Below are positions 26,361 through 34,962 of a stretch of 64,000 nt of DNA, in pieces. The position numbers and the translations under genes were made by a program. The DNA is from Reyranella soli (GTDB lineage: Bacteria > Pseudomonadota > Alphaproteobacteria > Reyranellales > Reyranellaceae): assembly GCF_007992495.1 (NCBI RefSeq), contig NZ_BKAJ01000057.1, forward strand, positions 1-64,000, in the 5' to 3' direction. The notes beneath the pieces were generated by a model. The model was not told the DNA's origin and did no database searches. It saw nothing but the letters and a program-made list of their open reading frames with translations. The first letter of the stretch is position 1, and every line of letters begins with the position of its first letter.

Positions 26361-27685
26361 CCTGGTCAAACCGTGTTGTCTGGCTCGAGGGCATGTTCCT
26401 GCGGGCGCAGCACTTCCAGCAGCAGGATCGCTGGCTCGAGGCGCTGATACGCGACCGCACGGCCTCCTTGCGCTCCCATGCCTGGGGCCTGACCGAAGGC
26501 GTGATCAACCGCAACCTGCTCGCCACCGGCCAGTTCGCCCTGGCCAGCGGCAGCGGCGTGTTCGAAGACGGCACGCCGTTCTCTCTGCCCGGCGAGACCG
26601 ACCAACCCGTGCCGCTCGACCTGCCCGAGACGACGCGCAACGCCGTCGTCTATCTCGTGTTGCCGATGCGGCAGGCGGGAGCGGTGGAGGTCACCGCCAA
26701 CGGCTCCGCGGAGGGTCGCTATGAGCAACGGCTCTTCGAAGCCTACGACACGCATTCCGGCTCACCGCAGCCCGCCGAAGTGCAGGTCGGCAGGCTGCGG
26801 CTGCGCTACATGCTCGAGACCGAGAATCGTGCGGGCTACCACGGCATCGGTCTTGCCCGCGTGGTCGAGGTCGGCGCGGACCGCAAGGTGGTGCTCGACG
26901 ATCAGTGGATCGCCCCGTGCCTGGCCTGCTCCGCCGCACCGCCGCTCAGCGGCCTGCTTGCCGAGCTCACCGGCCTGCTCAATCAGCGTGGTGAAGCTCT
27001 GGCGGCGCGGCTGACCGCACCGGGCTCGCGCGGCGTGGCCGATGTCTCGGACTTCCTGCTGCTGCAATCGGTCAACCGCTCGCAGAAGCTGCTGGCGCAT
27101 TGGGCGAGCGATGGCAATGTCCATCCTGCCGATCTCTACGCTGCCCTGGTGCAGATGGCGGGCGATTTCGCGACGTTCACCGAAGCGAGCCGGCGGCCCT
27201 CGGACTATCCGCCCTATCGGCATGCCGACCTGCAGCGCAGCTTCGCGCCGGTGATCGCCGACCTGCGTCGCTCGCTGTCGACGGTCATCGAGCAGACGGC
27301 CATCCAGATCCCGCTTCAGCAGCGCGCCTACGGCGTCCGGGTCGGCCCCATCGTCGATCGCGGCATCCTGCGTTCGTCGAGCTTCGTGCTGGCCGTGCAG
27401 GCCGATGTGCCGACCGAGACGCTGCGGCGGTTGTTCCCTTCGCAGGTCAAGATCGGCGCGGTCGAGCATATCCGCGAGCTGGTGAACGTCGCTCTGCCGG
27501 GCATTGCCGTGCGGCCCTTGCCGGTCGCGCCACGACAGCTGCCGTTCTATGCCGGCGCGACCTACTTCGAGCTGGACCGCAATTCGGCGCACTGGAAGGA
27601 GCTGCAGGCCTCCGGTGGGTTCGCCATCCATCTCTCCGGCGAGTTCCCGAACCTCAATATTGAGCTCTGGGCCATCCGCGGTTGA
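26357..27685 (+). CDS. tssK: T6SS baseplate protein TssK (ImpJ)
   Basis: A 442-residue protein, the normal TssK length. Its start VVWLEGMFLRAQHFQQQDRW, near residue 7, is the family hallmark; other landmarks are RNAVVYLVLPM and LPFYAGATYFELDRNS near the C-terminus. TssK trimers connect the baseplate (TssEFG) with the membrane complex through the cytoplasmic part of TssL. The start at 26357 overlaps the tssJ stop (ATGA); the open frame before it is antisense shadow. Confidence 0.95.
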   Translation: MTWSNRVVWLEGMFLRAQHFQQQDRWLEALIRDRTASLRSHAWGLTEGVINRNLLATGQFALASGSGVFEDGTPFSLPGETDQPVPLDLPETTRNAVVYLVLPMRQAGAVEVTANGSAEGRYEQRLFEAYDTHSGSPQPAEVQVGRLRLRYMLETENRAGYHGIGLARVVEVGADRKVVLDDQWIAPCLACSAAPPLSGLLAELTGLLNQRGEALAARLTAPGSRGVADVSDFLLLQSVNRSQKLLAHWASDGNVHPADLYAALVQMAGDFATFTEASRRPSDYPPYRHADLQRSFAPVIADLRRSLSTVIEQTAIQIPLQQRAYGVRVGPIVDRGILRSSSFVLAVQADVPTETLRRLFPSQVKIGAVEHIRELVNVALPGIAVRPLPVAPRQLPFYAGATYFELDRNSAHWKELQASGGFAIHLSGEFPNLNIELWAIRG

Positions 27686-27706
27686 CGCCGCTGACGTGAG
27701 GCGATC

Positions 27707-29095
27707 ATGAGCGACAATCCTTTCGCCGAACCTGAGGACGACAACCGGACGGTCATTCGGCCGACTCCCGGGCGCCGCCGCGCGGCGGCACCGGAACAAC
27801 CTCCCGTCCCGCCGAGCGAACCGCCATCGTCGCATACGGTGGCGTCTCGCCCTACCGCTGCGCCTGTGGTGGCGGCCGAGGGAACGGAGGACATGGCGGT
27901 CGGCAACGACGTCCTCGCCGCCGCCGCTGCGCCGCTGCTCCAGCTCATGGCGCGGTTGCGCAATACGGCCAACGCGCCGGATTCCGGTGACCTCTATGAG
28001 CGGACTGTGCGCCAGATTCGGGTCTTCGAGCAGGAGGCGCGGGACAAGGGTGTGCCCCTCGAACAGCTTCGTCCCGCCCACTATGCGTTGTGCGCCAGCG
28101 TCGACGACATCGTGCTGAGCACGCCCTGGGGCAGCAGCGGGACCTGGGGCCAGCGTTCGCTGGTCTCGACCTTCCATCAGGAAGTGCGCAGCGGCGAGCG
28201 CTTCTTCGATGTGCTGAAGCAGATGTGCGACAACCCCGGCAGGTTCCTGCCGGTCATCGAGCTGATGTACATCTGCATGTCGCTCGGCTTCATGGGCCGG
28301 TATCGCCTGTCGCGTCGCGGCGTCGGCGACATCAGCCGGATCCGCGAAGAGACCTATGCCGTCATCGCTCGCCAGAGGAAGGCGGCAGAACCGGCGCTTG
28401 CGCCGCATACCAAGGGCGTGAATGCACCCTACCGGCCGGCGCGGTTCGTCGTGCCGCTCTGGGTCACCGCCTTGGCGGGGCTGGGCATCATCGGCGGGCT
28501 CTTCCTCTGGTTCTCGATCGGCCTCAATTCGGAGTCCGATGCCGTCTATGCCCGGCTGCAGGGCGCGCCGCCGGATCGCATGCCGACGATCACCCGCACA
28601 CCGGTCGTCGAGCCCGCACCGGTGATCGCAGTCGCACCGCCGCCGCCCGAGCCGTCGACGCTCGACAAGCTGCGCCAGTTCCTGAAGCCCGAGATCGATC
28701 AGAAGCTCGTCGAGGTCCTCGGCTCGCCGGCGCAGCCGCTAGTGCGCATCATGGGCCGCAACATGTTCGCGTCGGGCAGCGCCACGCTGACGCCGAGCTT
28801 CAAGCCGTTGCTCGAGCGTATCGGACTTGCCCTGAAGGAAGAGAACGGCCCGGTGAAGGTCTTCGGCTACACCGACTCCGAGCCGATCCGCACCATCGCC
28901 TTCCCCTCGAACTTCCAGCTGTCGACGGCGCGGGCGCAGGCGGCCAGCACGATCATCGGCGCCGCGCTCGGCGAGCCTTCGCGGATAACCGTCGAGGGCC
29001 GGGCGGACGCCGATCCGATCGCGCCCAACTCCACGCCCGAGGGCCGCGAACGCAACCGGCGTATCGAAGTCGTTCTCTACCGGCAGGGTGGCTGA
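27707..29095 (+). CDS. tssL: T6SS membrane protein TssL with C-terminal OmpA domain
   Basis: A 462-residue protein. Residues 1-60 are a variable Pro/Ala-rich cytoplasmic part; about 65-230 are the DotU domain (YALCASVDDIVLSTPWG, YLSRRGVGDI-type end); one transmembrane helix lies at about 249-271 (PLWVTALAGLGIIGGLFLWF); residues about 340-460 are an OmpA-type peptidoglycan-binding domain (MFASGSATLTPSFKPLL, VFGYTDSEPIRT, GRERNRRIEVVLY). This is the extended TssL that anchors the membrane complex directly to the cell wall, so no separate TagL is needed. Confidence 0.94.
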   Translation: MSDNPFAEPEDDNRTVIRPTPGRRRAAAPEQPPVPPSEPPSSHTVASRPTAAPVVAAEGTEDMAVGNDVLAAAAAPLLQLMARLRNTANAPDSGDLYERTVRQIRVFEQEARDKGVPLEQLRPAHYALCASVDDIVLSTPWGSSGTWGQRSLVSTFHQEVRSGERFFDVLKQMCDNPGRFLPVIELMYICMSLGFMGRYRLSRRGVGDISRIREETYAVIARQRKAAEPALAPHTKGVNAPYRPARFVVPLWVTALAGLGIIGGLFLWFSIGLNSESDAVYARLQGAPPDRMPTITRTPVVEPAPVIAVAPPPPEPSTLDKLRQFLKPEIDQKLVEVLGSPAQPLVRIMGRNMFASGSATLTPSFKPLLERIGLALKEENGPVKVFGYTDSEPIRTIAFPSNFQLSTARAQAASTIIGAALGEPSRITVEGRADADPIAPNSTPEGRERNRRIEVVLYRQGG

Positions 29096-29097
29096 TC

Positions 29098-32000
29098 ATG
29101 AAAGCGCTGCGGCTCCTCGCTTCCCGTTGGGTGCTGAGTTTCCTCGGCGTCGCCATCCTGGCGCTGCTGGTCTGGTTCTTCGGCCCGCTGCTGCCGCTTC
29201 TCGAGGGATGGATTGGCCGCCTGGTCGTCATCCTGTGCCTGCTGGCGATCTGGGCTGCCGTAAACGTGGCGCTCGACTTCAATCGCCGACGCCGCGAGCG
29301 GAAGCTCGAGGCCGGCGTCACCGAGAAGGCTGCCGACGAGGCGGACGATCGCAGCAGCGAGGAAGCGGCGGCCCTGCGCGAACGCATGTCGACTGCGCTG
29401 TCGCTGCTGAAGCGGGCGCGCGGCACGCGCGGTTACCTCTATGAGCAGCCCTGGTACGTCATCATCGGCCCGCCCGGCGCGGGCAAGACGACGGCGCTCC
29501 TGAACAGCGGCCTGAAATTCCCGTTGGCTGCCGAGATGGGGCAGGGGGCGGTCGCCGGCGTCGGCGGCACCCGGATGTGCGACTGGTGGTTCACCGAGAA
29601 CGCCGTGCTGATCGACACGGCCGGTCGCTACACGACCCAGGATTCGAATGCCGCCGTCGATCGCGCTGGATGGGATGCTTTCCTCGATCTGCTGCGCCGG
29701 ACGCGGCCGCGGCAGCCGCTCAACGGCGTGATCGTGGCGATTGCCTTGAGCGATATCGCCAGCGCGCCGAACGACGAGCGGGTCGCCCATGCACGCGCGG
29801 TCCGGCGGCGCATCAAGGAGCTCGAGGAGCGCCTCAGCATCCGTCTGCCGGTCTATCTGCTGTTCACCAAGTCCGACCTGATCGCGGGCTTCGCCGAGTT
29901 CTTCGACGATCTCGACCGCGATCGGCGCGAGCAGGTCTGGGGCGTGACCTTCCCGTACGGCAAGGCCGCCGCGACCCCGGTGGCGCAGTTCCCCGACGAG
30001 CTGCAGCTTCTCGTCGAGAGCCTGAACGATCGCCTGTTCGACCGCCTGCAGGCCGAGCAAAGCCCGGAGCGCCGTGCGCTGATCGCGGGCTTCCCGACGC
30101 AGATCGCTTCGCTCGGGCAGCCCCTGCAGGCCTTTCTCACCGAGGCCTTCGGCGGCTCGCGGCTCGATCCGGCGCCGCTGCTGCGCGGCGTCTACTTCGC
30201 CTCCGGCACCCAGGAGGGTTCGCCGATCGATCGCCTGACCGGCGTGATGATGCGTGCCTTCGGTGTCGACCAGCGCCGCGCCGCCGCGCTGCGGCCGGTG
30301 CAGGGGCGCAGCTATTTCCTGGGGCATCTCGTGTCGCGGGTGATCTTCGGCGAGGCCATGCTGGTGAGCGAGCCGCCGACGGCGCGCATGCGCCGGCTCA
30401 TCATGCGCTCCGCCGCCTATGCCGTGGTGGCCTTGCTGACCCTTGGCGTCGCCGGCTGGCTCCTGGTCAACCGCTCGTCCAGCGAGCGCGAGATCGGCGA
30501 AATGGCGTCGGCCCTGGATACCTATCAAAAGATCGCCAAGGAAACGACGTTCGATCCCGTCAACGATGCCGACCTGCCGCGCCTGCTGCCGTTGCTTGAC
30601 GCCGCCCGCGAGCTGTCGACGACGGCCAAGGCCAGCAGCCCCCTGCTGGCCGGCTTCGACCTGTCGCAGACGGCCAAGCTGCGTGGCGGCGCCGAGGGCG
30701 TCTATCGGCATGCATTGGGCTACGCGCTGCTGCCACGCCTGATCTGGCGGCTGGAAGCCCAGATGCGGGGCTATTTCACCCAGCCGGAATTCCTGTACGA
30801 GGCGACGCGCGTCTACCTGATGCTCGGCGGCCAGGGCCCGCTCGACAAGTCCCTTGTTAAGGAGTGGATGACCTACGATTGGCAGGCCCAGTATTCCGGA
30901 CCTGGCAATCTGGCGGTGATCGCGAGCCTCCAGCAGCACCTCGATGCGCTCCTGGCGCAGCCGCTGCCCGCGGTGTCTCTCGACGATGCGCTGGTGGAGA
31001 AGGCGCGCACGACCTTCAGCCGCGTCTCGCTGGCGTCGCGTGCCTACTCCCGCATCAAGCCTTCGGCTGCGGCGCAGAGCCTGCCGCCGTGGCGGCCGAG
31101 CGACGCGCTTGGCCGTGCAGGCGGAAGCGTCTTCACCCGGGCCTCGGGCAGGAAGATGAGCGACGGCATACCGGGCTTCCTGACCGTGGATGGGTTCCAC
31201 AAGGTGCTGCTGCCTGCCTTGGCCACGGCGACTCGCGAAGTCGCGTCGGAAAGCTGGGTGCTCGGCCAGAAAGTGCCCGGCAACTTCGACCTCGCCAAGC
31301 AAAGCGAAGTCGCGAACGATGTCGTCAAGCAGTACATGGAGGACTACGCCAAGGCGTGGGACGCACTGCTGCAGGATATCGAGATCTCGCCGCTGCGCAG
31401 TCTGAACCAGGCGTCCCAGGACCTCTATATCCTGGCGTCCAAGCAGTCGCCGTTGAAGGATCTGCTGGTGGCCATCGCCCGCCAGCTCACGCTGTCGGAG
31501 CCGCCGAAACCTTCGGCTGTCGAGGCGGCAGCAGCAGCGGATCTGGAAAAGGCCGCGAAGGAAAAGGCGGCGGCAGTAGCGCCCACGGTCGCCAAGTCCG
31601 CGGCGCTTGCCGCACTGCTTGCCGGCCAGGCCGGTGCGACGCCGGCCGTGCCGCCCGGCCATCAGATCGACGAACGCTACAGGGCGCTCCGTGATCTCGT
31701 CACACCACCCGGCTCGGCGCCGATCGACCAGGTGCTGAAGCTTCTGGACGACCTGCGCCAGCAGCTCGCCAGGATGAACGCCGCGGGTGTCGGTGCGCCC
31801 ACCGTCGCGGCCGGCGACGATCCCTCGCAGGCGCTGCGGGCGGAATCCCAGCGCCAGCCGCAGCCGCTGGGCCGCTGGCTCGCCAGCATGGCCGAGCAAA
31901 GCACCGCGCTGCGCGCCGGCGGTGCGCGCCAGCAGGTTGCCGCCGCCTACAATGGCGTGAACGGGCCGGCCAGGCTCTGCGCGCCCGCAGTCAACGGACG

Positions 32001-32643
32001 CTTCCCGTTCGTGCCCGGCAGCTCGAACGAGACGCCGCTGGACGACTTCGCCAAGCTGTTCGCGCCGGGCGGCCTGATAGACGGCTTCTTCAACACGCAG
32101 CTCCGGCCCTATGTGAACACCACCGGCAAGACCTGGACGCCGCAGACGGTGGACGGCGTGTCGGCGCCGGTCTCGCCGGCGGACATCACGCAGTTCCAGC
32201 GCGCTGCCGTCATTCGCGACCTGTTCTTCGCCTCCGGTTCGACGACAATCGCCGTGCGCTTCGACATCACGCCGGTCGAGTTGGACTCTGGCGCGTCGCA
32301 GGTCAACCTGGAGTTCGACGGCACGACGGTCACCTACGCGCACGGGCCGGCGCGGTCGACCCAGATCACCTGGCCGGGTCCCAACGGCATGACGAACGTC
32401 CGGCTGGTCTTCAATCCGCCGCCGCGCGGGGGCACCGGCGTGATCTCAGAGACTGGCCCGTGGGCGATGTTCCGGCTGTTCAGCCGTGGCACCCTGCAGC
32501 AGGCCGGCTCGCCGGAGCGCTATCTGCTGACCTTTCAGCTCGATGAGCGCAGTGCAGCGTTCGAGATTCGCGCCGGCTCGGTCTTGAATCCCTTTGCGCC
32601 GGGCGTCTTGCAGGACTTCCGCTGTCCATCGGTCAGCGGCTAG
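29098..32643 (+). CDS. tssM: T6SS inner-membrane protein TssM (IcmF/ImpL)
   Basis: An 1181-residue protein starting MKALRLLASRWVLSFLG at ATG 29098, two bases after the tssL stop; the frame extends upstream but only as a shadow of tssL. Two transmembrane helices lie near residues 10-30 and 40-58 and a third near 438-457. The cytoplasmic domain has an intact Walker A, GPPGAGKTT at 124-132, and a Walker B-like DTAGRYTTQD, so it may bind ATP or GTP. The long periplasmic part contains an Ala/Lys-rich segment (about 800-850) and the C-terminal TssJ-binding domain. TssM is the core of the membrane complex. Confidence 0.95.
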   Translation: MKALRLLASRWVLSFLGVAILALLVWFFGPLLPLLEGWIGRLVVILCLLAIWAAVNVALDFNRRRRERKLEAGVTEKAADEADDRSSEEAAALRERMSTALSLLKRARGTRGYLYEQPWYVIIGPPGAGKTTALLNSGLKFPLAAEMGQGAVAGVGGTRMCDWWFTENAVLIDTAGRYTTQDSNAAVDRAGWDAFLDLLRRTRPRQPLNGVIVAIALSDIASAPNDERVAHARAVRRRIKELEERLSIRLPVYLLFTKSDLIAGFAEFFDDLDRDRREQVWGVTFPYGKAAATPVAQFPDELQLLVESLNDRLFDRLQAEQSPERRALIAGFPTQIASLGQPLQAFLTEAFGGSRLDPAPLLRGVYFASGTQEGSPIDRLTGVMMRAFGVDQRRAAALRPVQGRSYFLGHLVSRVIFGEAMLVSEPPTARMRRLIMRSAAYAVVALLTLGVAGWLLVNRSSSEREIGEMASALDTYQKIAKETTFDPVNDADLPRLLPLLDAARELSTTAKASSPLLAGFDLSQTAKLRGGAEGVYRHALGYALLPRLIWRLEAQMRGYFTQPEFLYEATRVYLMLGGQGPLDKSLVKEWMTYDWQAQYSGPGNLAVIASLQQHLDALLAQPLPAVSLDDALVEKARTTFSRVSLASRAYSRIKPSAAAQSLPPWRPSDALGRAGGSVFTRASGRKMSDGIPGFLTVDGFHKVLLPALATATREVASESWVLGQKVPGNFDLAKQSEVANDVVKQYMEDYAKAWDALLQDIEISPLRSLNQASQDLYILASKQSPLKDLLVAIARQLTLSEPPKPSAVEAAAAADLEKAAKEKAAAVAPTVAKSAALAALLAGQAGATPAVPPGHQIDERYRALRDLVTPPGSAPIDQVLKLLDDLRQQLARMNAAGVGAPTVAAGDDPSQALRAESQRQPQPLGRWLASMAEQSTALRAGGARQQVAAAYNGVNGPARLCAPAVNGRFPFVPGSSNETPLDDFAKLFAPGGLIDGFFNTQLRPYVNTTGKTWTPQTVDGVSAPVSPADITQFQRAAVIRDLFFASGSTTIAVRFDITPVELDSGASQVNLEFDGTTVTYAHGPARSTQITWPGPNGMTNVRLVFNPPPRGGTGVISETGPWAMFRLFSRGTLQQAGSPERYLLTFQLDERSAAFEIRAGSVLNPFAPGVLQDFRCPSVSG

Positions 32644-32647
32644 ACCA

Positions 32648-33289
32648 ATGGCTGCGCTACCCACCGATGCGATTGCCGGCCTGTTCGGCAAGCTGCCTGC
32701 GCGGGGTGACTTCGTGCGCGAGAACCTGCCGCGCGACTTCACCGACAGCTGGGACGACTGGTGGCAGCGCGGCCTCGCCGAGACGCAGGCCCGGTGGCGC
32801 GACGAGTGGCAAGACGCCTGGCTGGAGGCCCCCGTCTGGCGCTTCATGCTGCCGCCGGGGCTTTGCGGCAAGAATGGCGTGCTCGGGCTCTGGCTGCCGA
32901 GCGTGGACAAGGTCGGGCGCTATTCGCCGTTGACGATTGCCGCCGCCGCGCCGTGTGATTGGCTGCCGCATATCGGAGAGATGACGTCCTTCCTGGCGGC
33001 GGCAGAGGAGGCGGGGCGCGATGCGCTGGAGCACGATCTGGCGCCCGTCGACCTGCTGGAGCGCATCCAGGCTGCCTTCACGACGGCAGAAGGGCCGACG
33101 CCTGATCTGGAGTTCGTGCCCGGGCGCACCGCGTGGTGGACCGAGGGCGGTCCGCGAGTTGTCACGCGTTTTGAGACAGGAACAGCCTTGCCGGAGGGAA
33201 GCGGATTTGCTGCGCTCATAGATGATGACTGGGGAGCGAACGCCGCCGCACCTGAGGTGTTGGTCCCCCGAGCTTCGGATGCTTCGTGA
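32648..33289 (+). CDS. tagF: T6SS-associated protein TagF (ImpM)
   Basis: A 213-residue protein from ATG 32648, four bases after the tssM stop. It has the TagF/ImpM start IAGLFGKLPARGDFVRENLP and the following WDDWWQRGLAETQ and WRFMLPPGLCG segments. TagF is a posttranslational repressor of T6SS in Pseudomonas and Agrobacterium, acting through Fha; here it is followed by, and overlaps, the PP2C phosphatase gene, the usual pairing (some species have them fused). Cytoplasmic. Confidence 0.92.
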   Translation: MAALPTDAIAGLFGKLPARGDFVRENLPRDFTDSWDDWWQRGLAETQARWRDEWQDAWLEAPVWRFMLPPGLCGKNGVLGLWLPSVDKVGRYSPLTIAAAAPCDWLPHIGEMTSFLAAAEEAGRDALEHDLAPVDLLERIQAAFTTAEGPTPDLEFVPGRTAWWTEGGPRVVTRFETGTALPEGSGFAALIDDDWGANAAAPEVLVPRASDAS

Positions 33290-34044
33290 TGTCTGAGAAC
33301 GGAATCGCTCAGAACACGGCTCGCCACGGGAGCTTCCGCTCCTGCGCGGCGACGCATGCGGGCACGGCGAACCGCATGAACGAGGACGCCTACGTCAATC
33401 GGCCCGATCTCGGGCTCTGGGCGGTGGCAGACGGCGCAGGTGGGCATGCATCGGGCGAGATTGCATCGGCCGAGGTCGCCACCATTCTGCAGTCCATCGA
33501 CCCCGGGCTCTCCGCCAGCGAGATGCTGATCGAGGTACGATCACGGCTGGAAGCGACGCATGCGCGCCTGCACACCGAGGCGTCACGACATGGCGCCATG
33601 GTGGCGACGACCGTGGTCGTGCTGATGGCACGAGACGATCATTTCGCCTGCCTGTGGGCGGGAGATTCGCGCGCCTATCTGCTGCGCGGCCAGGCGCTCA
33701 CCAGGATCACACGCGACCACAGCCTGGTGCAGGTGCTGGTCGAGAACGGCACGATCAGCGAGGCGGAGGCTGCCCGCCATCCGCAGGCCAACGTCATCAC
33801 GCGCGCCGTTGGCGCCGACATCGACCTTCTCGAGCTGGACAAGCGGACCGGCCAGCTGCAGGCCGGCGATCGGCTGCTGCTGTGCAGCGACGGCTTGAGC
33901 AAGACACTGCCCGAGGAACTGTTGGCTGAGCTGTTGTCCGGCGACGACGAGACCGCAGCTGAGCGTCTGGTGACGGCCGCGCTGATGGCCAAGGTCTCCG
34001 ACAACGTCACCGTCGTGACGATCGATTTCGGCGCAGGCGGTTGA
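33289..34044 (+). CDS. pppA: PP2C-type Ser/Thr phosphatase of the T6SS (PppA)
   Basis: A 251-residue protein. ATG 33289 shares one base with the tagF stop (TGATG); a GTG at 33286 is in frame. PPM/PP2C metal motifs are all present: RMNEDAYVNR, WAVADGAGGHASGE, LWAGDSRAYLLR, LLCSDGLSK and SDNVTVVTIDF. It should dephosphorylate Fha and so switch off T6SS assembly, opposing the kinase encoded at 51.3 kb. It is the last gene of the plus-strand operon and ends 15 bases before the convergent PAAR gene. Confidence 0.93.
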   Translation: MSENGIAQNTARHGSFRSCAATHAGTANRMNEDAYVNRPDLGLWAVADGAGGHASGEIASAEVATILQSIDPGLSASEMLIEVRSRLEATHARLHTEASRHGAMVATTVVVLMARDDHFACLWAGDSRAYLLRGQALTRITRDHSLVQVLVENGTISEAEAARHPQANVITRAVGADIDLLELDKRTGQLQAGDRLLLCSDGLSKTLPEELLAELLSGDDETAAERLVTAALMAKVSDNVTVVTIDFGAGG

Positions 34045-34059
34045 CCGCGATCCAGCGTG

Positions 34060-34347
34060 TCAGACGAGGACGAGAGGATAGCCCACGACGACGGAGCCGC
34101 CGTGGGCTGTAAGGGACCCCAGATACGCGGCGGGCATGCCGCCGATCAGCACCTTGAAGGATCCAAGGGCGATGACGTCCGGCGGCCCTACACAGACGCA
34201 CATGTCGCCGACGCGGGCTGCCGGCAAGCCGCCGATCAAGACAGGCACGCCGCCGGGAGGAAGAATCGGGCCGCCGACATGCGGCACCAGGACCGTCACC
34301 ATGGGGCAGACATGCATGTCGCCGACACGGGCTGCAGGCATTGGCAT
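34060..34347 (-). CDS. PAAR-domain spike-tip protein
   Basis: A 95-residue protein consisting only of a PAAR domain: MPMPAARVGDMHVCPMVTVL, three PAAR-type repeats (GLPAARVGDMCVCVGPPDVI, GGMPAAYLGSLTAHGG) and Cys/His residues for zinc. It caps the VgrG spike. There is no C-terminal extension, so any effector must be carried otherwise. The start overlaps the DUF6931 stop by one base. Last gene of the minus-strand structural block. Confidence 0.93.
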   Translation of the reverse strand: MPMPAARVGDMHVCPMVTVLVPHVGGPILPPGGVPVLIGGLPAARVGDMCVCVGPPDVIALGSFKVLIGGMPAAYLGSLTAHGGSVVVGYPLVLV

Positions 34348-34952
34348 CAGTCTGGCTCCGCTTCAAGGCGTCCGGCGCCGCCAGCCGCGATGTCCTTGGC
34401 CGAGGCGAGGAAGCGCATAAGTCTATCGTCGCGCCGCACCGCTGGTCCACGGGCGGCCGCCAGGGCGACCGAACCTGCCACGGCGAGGCCGGTGAAATGC
34501 GGCTGCGGCGGCACCTTCGGTGCCTCCGGCGGGGCCATGGAATCTCCGCTCCAGAAGGCGCCAACGGCGGCCCACGCCTCGGCGCTGCCGAACCCTGCCG
34601 ATTCCGCGTGTTTCATCGCGGTGCGGCGTTGTTCGTCGGTCGGCTTGCGGACCCACTCTTCGGCGGCCTCACGCACTTTCGCCTCGGCCGACGGATCGGT
34701 CCCGCTCGCGGCCGTGTGACGCGAGCACGCGCAGGCCCACCACACCGCTTCGCGCGCGGGCAGCGCATGGGCGATCAGCCGCGTCGCCTCGACCAAAAGC
34801 CCGGCCCGCTCGAGCCGATCGAGGGCTTCGATGGAATCCTTGGCCCCGACGAGGGTGGAGCGGCCCTGATCGTCGAGCTGCAGGTGTGGCAGCACACGCG
34901 CCAGGTCGTCGCTGAGCTTGTTCGCGGTCTTGGGGGTCGGTGGGGAAGCCAT
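34347..34952 (-). CDS. T6SS-associated DUF6931-type protein
   Basis: A 201-residue, mostly helical cytoplasmic protein. It contains LIAHALPAREAVWWACACSR near residue 70 and AAEEWVRKPTDEQRRTAMK near 115, then an Ala/Gly-rich C-terminus. I recognise it as the DUF6931 type, which is recurrently placed between vgrG and PAAR genes, so a role as loading chaperone or adaptor for the spike is likely but not proven. It starts ten bases after the vgrG stop and touches the PAAR gene. Confidence 0.7.
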   Translation of the reverse strand: MASPPTPKTANKLSDDLARVLPHLQLDDQGRSTLVGAKDSIEALDRLERAGLLVEATRLIAHALPAREAVWWACACSRHTAASGTDPSAEAKVREAAEEWVRKPTDEQRRTAMKHAESAGFGSAEAWAAVGAFWSGDSMAPPEAPKVPPQPHFTGLAVAGSVALAAARGPAVRRDDRLMRFLASAKDIAAGGAGRLEAEPD

Positions 34953-34962
34953 GGTAGGGTCC

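Noticed and set aside
29077-32343. A minus-strand frame of about 1090 codons opposite tssM
   Set aside because: tssM on plus has Walker motifs, membrane helices and operon spacing; the antisense product is Arg/Gly/His-rich with no domain.
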